Shown: piece by piece, positions 28,015-37,461 of the stretch
Position numbering within the stretch: position 1 is the stretch's first letter
Layout of the letters: each line of letters opens with the position of its first letter
DNA from: Cyanobacterium aponinum PCC 10605
GTDB lineage: Bacteria; Cyanobacteriota; Cyanobacteriia; Cyanobacteriales; Cyanobacteriaceae
Length of the DNA stretch: 62,874 nucleotides
Direction: 5' to 3'
NCBI RefSeq assembly: GCF_000317675.1
Contig: NC_019777.1
Location: 1-62,874 of the forward strand
Translations under genes and position numbers: made by a program
Notes under the pieces: generated by a model
Seen by the model: the letters and a program-made list of their open reading frames with translations, nothing else
The model's database searches: none
Told to the model about the DNA's origin: nothing

Positions 28015-28617
28015 ATGGCTAAAAAAAACAAAACTCACCAAAAATCAAATAATCCTCAATCAAAGTTAACACCTCCACCAATTCGCCTGAATCATTCTCC
28101 TAATCAACCAAAAACGACTACTACATTATCAACCGTTAATCAATCTAGTAATTCTACTAACAATCAATTTACACAACCCAATAATTCCACTCAATTACTA
28201 ACTCAATCAACTCGAACAATTATGGTACAACCTGAACAAATGAGCTTAACAGCCCATCAACAGATTCAAATTTATTTACAATCTAAGAATCGCCCCTCTT
28301 TAGAGGAAAAAGACTTAACTGCTATACTCAGATTATCTACCCATTTAAGAGTCTTTGGTTTACTTTCTGCTGTTGGTTATATTAATCAAAGTAATGACCA
28401 ACAAGGGGAAGTCAGACAGCGTACAATACCCGTATGGAGATCGCTCTTAGGGCAACTGATAAACCCAGAAAACCCTCCTCAAGCCAGAGAATTAATGGAA
28501 ACAGTACAAAATATGGCAAGAAATAACTCAACAGAATATATGATGATGTGGCGAAAATCCTTAATTTTGTCGCAATACTGGAACTTTTGGGGGAGGGCTT
28601 ATACACAAAATGATTAA
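28015..28617 (+). CDS. cmr5: Cmr5 small subunit with Q/N/T-rich extension
   Basis: 200 residues from ATG 28015 (MAKKNKTHQ). An in-frame ATG at 27973 lies inside a palindromic repeat and is less likely. The first ~75 residues are disordered and rich in Asn, Gln, Thr and Pro. The remainder is the helical Cmr5 core: SLTAHQQIQIYLQSKNR, LRVFGLLSAVGYIN, WRSLLGQLI, YMMMWRKSLILSQYWNFWGRAY. It contacts target RNA along the Cmr4 filament. The 233-bp gap to cmr4 carries REP-like palindromes. Confidence 0.85.
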   Translation: MAKKNKTHQKSNNPQSKLTPPPIRLNHSPNQPKTTTTLSTVNQSSNSTNNQFTQPNNSTQLLTQSTRTIMVQPEQMSLTAHQQIQIYLQSKNRPSLEEKDLTAILRLSTHLRVFGLLSAVGYINQSNDQQGEVRQRTIPVWRSLLGQLINPENPPQARELMETVQNMARNNSTEYMMMWRKSLILSQYWNFWGRAYTQND

Positions 28618-28677
28618 ATAATAGGGTTTTTTAGCCAACAGATTTTATAAAATTTTTAGAGATATATTGTGTAGATA

Positions 28678-29052
28678 ATGCCACAAATAAAAATAATTTT
28701 CTACCAAGAACAAAATGGCAAAGTTCCCCTATTAGAATGGTTAGATAGACTTCCCAATAAAGTACAAACTAAATGCTTTGTGAAGTTAGAAAGATTGTCA
28801 CAATTAGGTCATGAATTAAGAAGACCAGAAGCTGATTTATTAAGAGATAATATTTATGAGTTGAGGATTGGTTTTCAAGTTATAAATTACCGAATTTTAT
28901 ATTTCTTTTATAAAAATCAAGCTATTATTGTCTCTCATGGTTTAACTAAAGAGAAAAGAGTGCCTCCTCTTGAAATCGACAAAGCTATAACTAACAAAAA
29001 TAAATTTGAACAAAATCCTGAATTACATACTTATTATCAAGAATTATCATGA
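28678..29052 (+). CDS. RelE/HigB-like toxin (phage Gp49-like family)
   Basis: 124 residues. FYQEQNGKVPLLEWLDRLPNKVQTKCFVKLERL, LRRPEADLLRDNIYELRIGFQVINYRILYFFYKNQ and HGLTKEKRVPPLEIDKA are hallmarks of the Gp49-like/HigB toxin group, ribosome-dependent mRNA interferases. It overlaps the antitoxin gene by 4 bp (ATGA). The module sits inside the cmr operon on the same strand. Confidence 0.88.
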   Translation: MPQIKIIFYQEQNGKVPLLEWLDRLPNKVQTKCFVKLERLSQLGHELRRPEADLLRDNIYELRIGFQVINYRILYFFYKNQAIIVSHGLTKEKRVPPLEIDKAITNKNKFEQNPELHTYYQELS

Positions 29053-29354
29053 ATAATCCTAATATGACAAATGACGGTTTACAAATTTTATATAATCGTT
29101 ACTATAAAGATAATTTAGAGCGTCAATTAGAACTTGAAAAAATGCGTTTAGATGACCAAGTTTCTAGAGAAATAACCAAAGTAAAAAAACTATATAATCT
29201 CTCAAATCAAGACTTAGCTAAACTCATTAATACTGATCCATTAACTATAGATTCTCTGGAAAATGGAGATTATGAGGGAGATTCTTTTTTAATGTTAAGT
29301 TTAATTGCTAATGCTCTAAAAATGGCTGTCAGATTTGAGTTAGTTTCGGCTTAA
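29049..29354 (+). CDS. XRE-type antitoxin partner
   Basis: 101 residues. The C-terminal half is a helix-turn-helix (VKKLYNLSNQDLAKLINTDPLTIDSLENGDYEGDSFLMLSLIANAL). The N-terminal half is charged and helical and probably covers the toxin. It is translationally coupled to the toxin (ATGA overlap), toxin first as in higBA modules. The HTH would repress its own promoter and might affect cmr transcription. Confidence 0.85.
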   Translation: MNNPNMTNDGLQILYNRYYKDNLERQLELEKMRLDDQVSREITKVKKLYNLSNQDLAKLINTDPLTIDSLENGDYEGDSFLMLSLIANALKMAVRFELVSA

Positions 29355-29391
29355 TAATTTATTTGCTTATTCTCAATTTATTAATAAATAT

Positions 29392-31149
29392 ATGTTATAT
29401 ACTGCACCAAAACTGATTGAATTATTAGAAAAACAGCATCAAAACAGAGGAAAAGCTGATTTATTTAAACAGGGAATTTTTACCATTCAATGGAGGGCAA
29501 AATGTGGTTCTCATCCTCATCCTGACTTAGAAACCATGATTCCTGCCAGTGAACCTTGTGGCACATGGACACCTAACAATGGTTGTCCTCGTAATATAGC
29601 ACGTCCTGAAGCAAAAAGAAATGTGGGAGAAAATTATCAATATTTTCGTGAGTTACCCTATCGAGGTTATCTTCCTGCTTCTAGTATTCGAGGTTTAGTG
29701 AGGGCATGGGCAACAAAACAAGGTGGCGAAATTAAGTCAGAAATGGAGCGATTATTAGGTAAACAAGAGGATGATACTATTAACGCTGGAAAAATCGAAT
29801 TTTTAGACGCATATCCTGAAAAAGAAACAAAAGTCACTCTCGATATTGTTAACCCACAGCAAGATTTTCAAGTTTATCATAATGGGCAAAGTACCCCTTT
29901 ATCTTTTTATACCCTCGGTAATGGCAACAATAAAATTAGAGTAAAAGTAGCTATTCGAGGCATTGAAGGAAAAGTAACCTCTGAAGAAGTAGCCCAAGTA
30001 TGGAAATGGGTAGAACAAGCCCTGAGTTTATATGGTGTGGGCAGTCGTACTGCTTCTGGTTATGGAGCAATTCAAGCTAATAGTAAACTCAAATTGCGAT
30101 CGCAACCTAATCATAAAACGAAAACTTTTACCTTTAGTCTTTATAGTCAGGGTTGCGGTGGTGCTAGTGTTAAAGATATACAGTTACGCCCTTCCCATTG
30201 GCGAGGTTGGTTGCGATCATGGGTGTTACGATTTTTATTAGGGGTGATGTCGAGGCAAGATGCAGAAAGAACTATCGGGGAGTTAATGGGTACTATCAAC
30301 GCTGAGAATGATAATAGCTCTCAAATGGGTTGTTTACGGCTAGAAATGAACTTACAAAAACTTGGTAAAAAAGAATGGTATCTTGAATCGGATGATAGCC
30401 CTGATTTTTACCTCTGGAAAGGAAATTTAAAACTAACTGCACCCACAAATATTCTCAATAAAATTATTTTACCCATTGTTAAGTTTGCCGTCAGTGTTGG
30501 TGGTGTGGGTAGAGGGTGGCGAAGACCTTTACATATCTTTACAATGAACAATGGTAGAGAATCAGCAAGGGGTTGTCATTTAATTCTGCATCATAAAGTT
30601 AAAGATAAAACCACCGAAGAACTAAAAACTAAACTCTTTGGTTTATTTCCTAATCAACCGCAAACTTGGCAAACGACTTATGATAATTGGCTAAATTCTG
30701 TGAGGGAAATTTGGGGTTCTCGAATACGTCTTAATGCTAACAATAATTCTCAGGCGGAGGTATTTTCTCCTCATACTTGCTCTGTTTACGTTGTACCTTA
30801 TCCAAAAGAAGATCCTTTAGATAATAATACATGGGGTGATTTTGATTATGTAGAAGATACTCGTGGAGAAGGAATGGACTTGATTTATCAACCTACTTAC
30901 AAAAGAAAGCAGGATGTGGGAGGCAATGCAGGAAGCGGTGGTGCTTACTGTTCATGGGTTAGCATTAAACGGGTTAATGCGCATCATCCTGAAATTAAAA
31001 ATTCTTTTTGTCAGGAGGTTGTCTGTATTTTCATGGGGGGAATCCCTGTTAATCACCCTAACCATTTAAGAGCGAGATTTTTACGAGATTTAGCCCGAAT
31101 TAATGGTAGTCGCAATTTATTTGGTTTAATAGCTCCCAATCCACAGTAG
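29392..31149 (+). CDS. Cmr6-Cmr1 fusion RAMP protein
   Basis: 585 residues with two RAMP units. The N-terminal unit (~1-245) is Cmr6-like: ELPYRGYLPASSIRGLVRAWATK, LSLYGVGSRTASGYGAIQ. The C-terminal unit (~246-585) is Cmr1-like: FTFSLYSQGCGGASVKDIQ, LRPSHWRGWLRSWVLRFLLG, SVGGVGRGWRRPLHIF. Such fusions are described in cyanobacterial III-Bv systems (from memory). It would cap the 3' side of the complex and bind target RNA. The stop is TAG. Confidence 0.85.
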   Translation: MLYTAPKLIELLEKQHQNRGKADLFKQGIFTIQWRAKCGSHPHPDLETMIPASEPCGTWTPNNGCPRNIARPEAKRNVGENYQYFRELPYRGYLPASSIRGLVRAWATKQGGEIKSEMERLLGKQEDDTINAGKIEFLDAYPEKETKVTLDIVNPQQDFQVYHNGQSTPLSFYTLGNGNNKIRVKVAIRGIEGKVTSEEVAQVWKWVEQALSLYGVGSRTASGYGAIQANSKLKLRSQPNHKTKTFTFSLYSQGCGGASVKDIQLRPSHWRGWLRSWVLRFLLGVMSRQDAERTIGELMGTINAENDNSSQMGCLRLEMNLQKLGKKEWYLESDDSPDFYLWKGNLKLTAPTNILNKIILPIVKFAVSVGGVGRGWRRPLHIFTMNNGRESARGCHLILHHKVKDKTTEELKTKLFGLFPNQPQTWQTTYDNWLNSVREIWGSRIRLNANNNSQAEVFSPHTCSVYVVPYPKEDPLDNNTWGDFDYVEDTRGEGMDLIYQPTYKRKQDVGGNAGSGGAYCSWVSIKRVNAHHPEIKNSFCQEVVCIFMGGIPVNHPNHLRARFLRDLARINGSRNLFGLIAPNPQ

Positions 31150-31178
31150 ATATTTTATCTTAGTATTTCAATATTATT

Positions 31179-32483
31179 ATGGCTAGTATTTTATTTTCTT
31201 TTGTTGGAAATCAAGATCCTGTTTCTCACAACACTAATGAGGAAGGATCAATCGTTACTCTAGTTAGATATTTATTAGCTCAACAAAAAACCATCAAAAA
31301 AATTATTCTTTTATATACTGAAACTACGGCAAAAGGGGCAAAAGAAACTCAAGAATGGTTACTCGATATTTTAGAAAATTCTCCTTTTAAACCTGAAGAT
31401 TTTAGCTTAATTCAAGTACAAGAAAAGTTATCAACTGATCCTGTTAATTTATCTTTAGTTATTGAAGAAGTAAAAACACAAATTAAGAAAATTCAGGAAA
31501 TTCAAAAAGGTGATGATATTTTAGAGTTAAATTCTTCTTCTGGTACTCCTACAATGAAAGCATCTTTAGGGGTTTTACAGGGTGCTGGTTATCTCCCTAA
31601 AAGTAATATTTGGCAGGTGAGAAATCCCCGTGAAATGAGAGAAGGACAAGCAAGAGTATTTAAGACTAATGTGGATATTTTAAAACAAGAATTTGATATT
31701 AAAGTAATTAAAGAACAGGTTAGTAACTATAACTATAATGGTGCTTTAAAAACTTTATCTAATAGCTCACTGGTTGATAATGGAATTGGTTATTTTTTAC
31801 AATATGGGGCTTATCGCCTTGCTTTTAATTTTAAGGATGCTAGTGAATATATTCGAGATTTTCGTTCTTTTTTTGAGGAAAGATTAACCAAAGAAATCAA
31901 CAGATTAGCTAGTAAAAATCAAGAGAGCATTTTAATTGAACTTTATTATCATATTTTAGCTCATTTAAAAACGAAAGAATATTCTCAGTTTTTAATTTTA
32001 GTTTTTGGTTTTCAAGAGTTCGTATTAAAGTTTTTGGTGAGAAAATTTATTTCTCCTGATTTATTAAATAAATCTTGGAATCAAAATCTTAAACAATCAG
32101 TCATTAATGCTTGTAATAATTATGAACATGGTGAATTGAGAAAATATGTTCAGAAATATAGACAATATAATCAAACTCTACAAATAGACAAGATGAGTCG
32201 AATTGTGATGTTAAGAATTATTCAGTATCCTTCTTTTTCTTGCCCTAAATCTTTAATCGATAATTTACTTCATTTAGAATCTTATTGTGACAAACGCAAT
32301 GAATTAGTACATCAGTTTGAGGGAGTCTCTGAGTCCGATATTACGGAAACTGAGTTGAATGATATGGTTAATAAAATTCAGAGTATTCTAAGTGACTTGT
32401 TTCCTGATTCTTTTATTAAGGAAAGCTGTTTTGCTGTATTAAATAAAAAGATTATGGCAAAACTAATCAATAGCGACGGATAG
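31179..32483 (+). CDS. CARF-HEPN ribonuclease (Csm6/Csx1-like)
   Basis: 434 residues. The N-terminal CARF/Rossmann domain has ASILFSFVGNQDPVS, KIILLYTETTAKG and the ligand-loop motif ELNSSSGTPTMKASLGVLQGAG (~117-138). A helical C-terminal HEPN domain ends with YCDKRNELVHQFEG, where R373-x4-H378 is the RNase motif. Cyclic oligoadenylate made by Cmr2 should activate it to degrade RNA. It is the last gene of the cmr operon, 30 bp after the fusion gene and just before the array 2 leader. Confidence 0.9.
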   Translation: MASILFSFVGNQDPVSHNTNEEGSIVTLVRYLLAQQKTIKKIILLYTETTAKGAKETQEWLLDILENSPFKPEDFSLIQVQEKLSTDPVNLSLVIEEVKTQIKKIQEIQKGDDILELNSSSGTPTMKASLGVLQGAGYLPKSNIWQVRNPREMREGQARVFKTNVDILKQEFDIKVIKEQVSNYNYNGALKTLSNSSLVDNGIGYFLQYGAYRLAFNFKDASEYIRDFRSFFEERLTKEINRLASKNQESILIELYYHILAHLKTKEYSQFLILVFGFQEFVLKFLVRKFISPDLLNKSWNQNLKQSVINACNNYEHGELRKYVQKYRQYNQTLQIDKMSRIVMLRIIQYPSFSCPKSLIDNLLHLESYCDKRNELVHQFEGVSESDITETELNDMVNKIQSILSDLFPDSFIKESCFAVLNKKIMAKLINSDG

Positions 32484-32560
32484 CAGAAATGAACTTAAAT
32501 ACTTATTCTCTCGTTTTATCCCTCGATGTATTGTTAGATAAGGATTTCAGAGATTTTTCT

Positions 32561-32590
32561 TTGACAAAAATAGGTTAAATTGATTATAAT
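32561..32590 (+). promoter_or_regulatory. promoter in the leader of CRISPR array 2
   Basis: TTGACA (32561-32566), 18-bp spacer, TATAAT (32585-32590): a near-consensus sigma-70 promoter. Transcription would start near 32597, about 55 bases before the first repeat. Downstream lies GGTCGCAAACCG, shared with the leader of array 1. Confidence 0.8.
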
Positions 32591-32651
32591 TTTGCTATCG
32601 GTCGCAAACCGCCTCTGGAATTATTATCAGATAAGCGTTTTAAAACTGGCG

Positions 32652-35600
32652 CTCTCCCTTAATGGGAGAAACTAATTGAATGGAAACTAAGTTTTGTTTT
32701 ACTAATCCCCCAATGAATTAGCTCTCCCTTAATGGGAGAAACTAATTGAATGGAAACGATATATATCTATATCTCCCTGCGATTATTAAACAGTCTCTCC
32801 CTTAATGGGAGAAACTAATTGAATGGAAACTAGTTTTTCAGCCTCAACACGGGCGGTTTCCTGAGTTAGCTCTCCCTTAATGGGAGAAACTAATTGAATG
32901 GAAACCGTAAAGAGGGTTTGTTCTCTTTAGTGCTAAACGGTAAACACTCTCCCTTAATGGGAGAAACTAATTGAATGGAAACAAGCACATAATGTAACTT
33001 TGGTGGGAGTTTATCAAGATCTCTCCCTTAATGGGAGAAACTAATTGAATGGAAACTGACCTGACCGCGTAGACCCTCGATAGCAAAAAACTTCTCTCTC
33101 CCTTAATGGGAGAAACTAATTGAATGGAAACATAGCCCCTGTTATAGCTTCATAAAAAGGAAAGAAACTCCTCTCCCTTAATGGGAGAAACTAATTGAAT
33201 GGAAACCAAACACGCTAGTTAAGATATCACTAGCTAAATGCTGTACAGCTCTCCCTTAATGGGAGAAACTAATTGAATGGAAACCTGCATCGGAATATCA
33301 TTACCTTGGCGAACAGCATTGATAGTATCCTCTCCCTTAATGGGAGAAACTAATTGAATGGAAACTGATATGCGATCACTATACACGTTCATCTCAATCA
33401 CTGCCTCTCCCTTAATGGGAGAAACTAATTGAATGGAAACTAGAAGGCAATCGTGACATCTTCAGCTTATCCCATCTCTCCCTTAATGGGAGAAACTAAT
33501 TGAATGGAAACTTAAAAGCCCAATTAGCAAATTCAGTATCTCGCGAAGAGTTTAATGAGCTCTCCCTTAATGGGAGAAACTAATTGAATGGAAACAAGAA
33601 GGCTTGGTGTTGCTGAACTAGCTCTGCTATAGCCGGGCTCTCCCTTAATGGGAGAAACTAATTGAATGGAAACTTCATACCAACTTGTATCTTGGCAAGA
33701 AAAGTTTATCTCTCCCTTAATGGGAGAAACTAATTGAATGGAAACCTAAGTTTTTATTACTACCTATGATAAAGGCATTCGCTCTCCCTTAATGGGAGAA
33801 ACTAATTGAATGGAAACGCAATTAGATGCAAACCCTGAATTGGTTGACAAATTAAACTCTCCCTTAATGGGAGAAACTAATTGAATGGAAACCATATCCG
33901 CGTCCTCATCGAAAGTCATCCCTTGGGTGAGACTCTCCCTTAATGGGAGAAACTAATTGAATGGAAACCTCCAAGTTAATCAACAATATTGATTTGACGT
34001 TTAAACTCTCCCTTAATGGGAGAAACTAATTGAATGGAAACAACTTGCCCATTCAGAAGGTACGGGCTTAAATTTACTCTCTCCCTTAATGGGAGAAACT
34101 AATTGAATGGAAACTCAACATTGCGCTCTGTTGTCTTTAAGGTGGAGGCAGGCTCTCCCTTAATGGGAGAAACTAATTGAATGGAAACAAATATCGTAAC
34201 AGAGTTCTGGAGAATAGATAGGTAGCAACTGCTCTCCCTTAATGGGAGAAACTAATTGAATGGAAACTGAATTTAAGAATATAGTGGGATATCCGCCAGA
34301 AGCAGCCCTCTCCCTTAATGGGAGAAACTAATTGAATGGAAACAATCTCTTCTTCAGTTTTCTGCTCTGCCTCGGCTACTTTATCCTCTCCCTTAATGGG
34401 AGAAACTAATTGAATGGAAACGAGGTATATCCCCACCTTTAATAACATCAGCATTAATCTCTCCCTTAATGGGAGAAACTAATTGAATGGAAACCTTCAT
34501 ACCCTTTTCTTCTTGAGTTAAATCAGCCCAGTTCTCTCCCTTAATGGGAGAAACTAATTGAATGGAAACAATCCAACAGTCTCTGGGCAATTAGCATGTA
34601 ACCAATCTCTCCCTTAATGGGAGAAACTAATTGAATGGAAACTTAGATCTAGGTGATACAATTCATCTGGACGCATAGATTTCTCTCCCTTAATGGGAGA
34701 AACTAATTGAATGGAAACTTTAGAAGTAATAGTAGAATTAACAATAGCAGATTTACCGCTCTCCCTTAATGGGAGAAACTAATTGAATGGAAACCCATAG
34801 CTCCTCTTTCGAGGAGGCTGAATTATTAACCACTCTCCCTTAATGGGAGAAACTAATTGAATGGAAACGCAGTCATATAAAGCTGTACAGTCTCGTGGGA
34901 ACTAGACTCTCCCTTAATGGGAGAAACTAATTGAATGGAAACCTTAGACGAGTTGAGGATAGCTTGCCAAGAAAAAGAAAAACTCTCCCTTAATGGGAGA
35001 AACTAATTGAATGGAAACTAAAGATAATGCGGTTTCATAATCTCCAGCAACACTACCTCTCCCTTAATGGGAGAAACTAATTGAATGGAAACAGGTCGTC
35101 CTCCTGAGTTGCCATCTCCTCGAGAATAAGACTCTCCCTTAATGGGAGAAACTAATTGAATGGAAACACATGGCTAACGTTGCCGTCACTGGAGAGAACG
35201 GTCTATTCTCTCCCTTAATGGGAGAAACTAATTGAATGGAAACGCACATGGCAGCGTCATCTGCTAAGTCGGAATATTTTTCAGGCTCTCCCTTAATGGG
35301 AGAAACTAATTGAATGGAAACAGGTTGAAAAAGAAGTTAAGGGATTTACTGTGTTCGTGCCATTAACCTCTCCCTTAATGGGAGAAACTAATTGAATGGA
35401 AACAAATAAATCTTTTCAGTTCGAGTATATTCGTCCTCGGCTCTCCCTTAATGGGAGAAACTAATTGAATGGAAACTTTATTTCATCGTAGCTAACAGTT
35501 ACTACATAATCACTCTCCCTTAATGGGAGAAACTAATTGAATGGAAACGTACCCAGAAACAAATCCAAGCATGAGCACCTGTACTACCTGCCCTCTCCCT

Positions 35601-35986
35601 TAATGGGAGAAACTAATTGAATGGAAACTCAATATTGGTATCGTTGTTTTGTTTAACAATGAAAGGCTCTCCCTTAATGGGAGAAACTAATTGAATGGAA
35701 ACTTTATTGAGAGATGATCATCAGTTTATTATTATTTAAGCTCTCCCTTAATGGGAGAAACTAATTGAATGGAAACCGTTCATATCTATGAACTAAATAA
35801 AGTACATAAAAAAGAACTCTCCCTTAATGGGAGAAACTAATTGAATGGAAACAAGGCTTCGATGGTTTTAGACGAAGCTTTTTCGTTAACGCACTCTCCC
35901 TTAATGGGAGAAACTAATTGAATGGAAACTTGGGATTATAACGATAACACGCTATGTAATTATCTCTCCCTTAATGGGGGAAACTA
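32652..35986 (+). CRISPR. CRISPR array 2: 44 repeats plus a degenerate terminal one, 44 spacers
   Basis: A 36-bp repeat starts CTCTCCCTTAATGGGAG and ends TTGAATGGAAAC. The first is at 32652-32687; I count 44 full copies, the last at 35894. A degenerate copy starts at 35964, changes GGGAG to GGGGG and loses identity after ~23 bases. TCTCCC/GGGAGA gives a 6-bp RNA stem with a TTAAT loop. Spacers are mostly 34-48 bp and all look different. The GAAAC end, the strong leader promoter and the decayed last repeat all give rightward transcription. It belongs to the adjacent III-B system. Confidence 0.99.
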
Positions 35987-37156
35987 CGATGTTTTGTCTA
36001 GTTTTTGGTAGCGTTGGGAGAGTGCGATCGCACCTTCTTTATGTCTATCCCGTAAATCTTCAGGGTAAATAACTTCGACACAACTACCATAACTCTGTAA
36101 CCAAAATAAAAATTCATTAAGAGAACGGGGAGGAAGACTTATAAAATAATCGAGAAATAAAATTTGATTATTATAGTTATCTTTAGTAACTTTTATTCTT
36201 TGTTTAGAGTGTCTTAAATCTCCTTCCAAAATAAAATTAGAAATAGGAGGATAAAACCTGACTTTAATTTTTTCCAGTGTCAGTTTTCCTTTTAATTCTA
36301 ATTGTTGTTCCTCTAAATTACCTAAGTTTAATCCCCAACCATTAGTTAATAACTGTTCAACATTTTTCAGACATTCTTTTTGAGCTTGAATATTTCTACC
36401 CGCCGGGGATAATAATTGAAAATAATCACTAAAACGGTTTAATCTTCCTATAATTAAATGACCATTAGCACAGTTTTCATATACTAAATACCAAGCAATA
36501 TTGTAATAAATTAACTGTATAGGAATGACGATTTCTATGCCGATATTTCCTTGATTATAAAAATCTTTTTTGCGACTAATTTCGATAGTCTGTCCTTTAA
36601 TAATTGCTTCTTCTAAAGATGGTATATGATGATATAAAGTCTTTTGATTATTTCCCTTTAAAATCATTTCTTTAGGATCTGTATAGTTAACGGCTCGGTT
36701 ATAATTTCTTTTGATGGGATAGAAAAAATCATCCTTTGTCTTTAACTCTAATCCTCTAATTCTTTTTTCTAATTGTTGATAAATTTTTTTGGCTGTGGCA
36801 TCTCCTTGATAATTTGCCATAGACTCTAAAGCATCAAAAGCGGTTTTAAATTCGGGTTTAGTCATAACGCCAGTACCGAAATAGTAACCCCAACGATACA
36901 TTCTTCTTTCTAAAATATTGTATTCTCGGAGAGTTTCTAAATCTTTTCTGAGAGTGGCAATGGCTGGAGGAGGAATGTCAATATGATATTGTTGGGCAAT
37001 GGAGATGATTTTTTCTTGCAGTTGATGGATAACGTTGGTGTTGGAGTCTTCTTCTGTGCCGAGGTTGGGATGATTAATGATAGTGAGGATTAATAACATT
37101 AATCGTTGAAAGGATTTTAAATCGCTATGGGGATGTAGAGTTGGTTTTTTTGCCAT
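35984..37156 (-). CDS. WYL-domain transcriptional regulator
   Basis: 390 residues. An N-terminal winged-helix region (~70-115: IATLRKDLETLREYNILERRMYRWGYYFGTG) and a WYL domain (IPIQLIYYNIAWYLVYE, LIIGRLNRFSDYFQLL) are followed by a C-terminal domain ending EFLFWLQSYGSCVEVIYPEDLRD. It is paralogous to the C-terminal half of the protein at 20251-22407. The stop codon lies within the degenerate last repeat of array 2, so the gene and the array converge. Likely a CRISPR-locus regulator with a nucleic-acid or nucleotide ligand. Confidence 0.85.
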   Translation of the reverse strand: MAKKPTLHPHSDLKSFQRLMLLILTIINHPNLGTEEDSNTNVIHQLQEKIISIAQQYHIDIPPPAIATLRKDLETLREYNILERRMYRWGYYFGTGVMTKPEFKTAFDALESMANYQGDATAKKIYQQLEKRIRGLELKTKDDFFYPIKRNYNRAVNYTDPKEMILKGNNQKTLYHHIPSLEEAIIKGQTIEISRKKDFYNQGNIGIEIVIPIQLIYYNIAWYLVYENCANGHLIIGRLNRFSDYFQLLSPAGRNIQAQKECLKNVEQLLTNGWGLNLGNLEEQQLELKGKLTLEKIKVRFYPPISNFILEGDLRHSKQRIKVTKDNYNNQILFLDYFISLPPRSLNEFLFWLQSYGSCVEVIYPEDLRDRHKEGAIALSQRYQKLDKTS

Positions 37157-37361
37157 AGAATTTTGAAAAATTTAATATTAATCATTTTAGTTCATATCTG
37201 ATAAAAGATTTATAAATAAGAAGTTTTGAGAAAAAAAAATCTTTTAATGAATATTAGCTTATGAGAGTTATTTGTTTAGGAATGGGTAACAATAGTGACT
37301 GTTGAGGCAAACTTAGAAAATTAATACCAAGAAATCAATCATTCTAAAATCGCTTTCGTAG

Positions 37362-37389
37362 GTTGGGAAGTGCGATAGCGTAACCCAAC
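37362..37389. repeat. interspersed hairpin GTTGGG/CCCAAC
   Basis: GGTTGGG and CCCAAC arms enclose GAAGTGCGATAGCGTAA. This resembles a common cyanobacterial interspersed repeat (GTAGGTTGGG...CCCAACA). It is the only structure I see in the 305-bp gap 37157-37461. Confidence 0.5.
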
Positions 37390-37461
37390 ACCAGTAAACC
37401 CCTTTGCAGTAAGCATCTACAAATCTACAAATCATATCCCTTCATATTGTATTGATTATCT

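Noticed and set aside
30032-30241. 69-codon frame within the cmr6/cmr1 gene
   Set aside because: Alternate-frame shadow of a strongly conserved RAMP region.
34239-34590. Minus-strand open frames across CRISPR array 2
   Set aside because: They only arise because the repeat is open in that frame (VSIQLVSPIKGE each time); spacers supply random codons. Not genes.
32652-35986. Apparent bias of spacers to be antisense to coding sequence
   Set aside because: Several spacers read as plausible peptides on the complement, but others (near 35168 and 35322) read well on the sense strand. A 38-nt stretch often has one open frame by chance.
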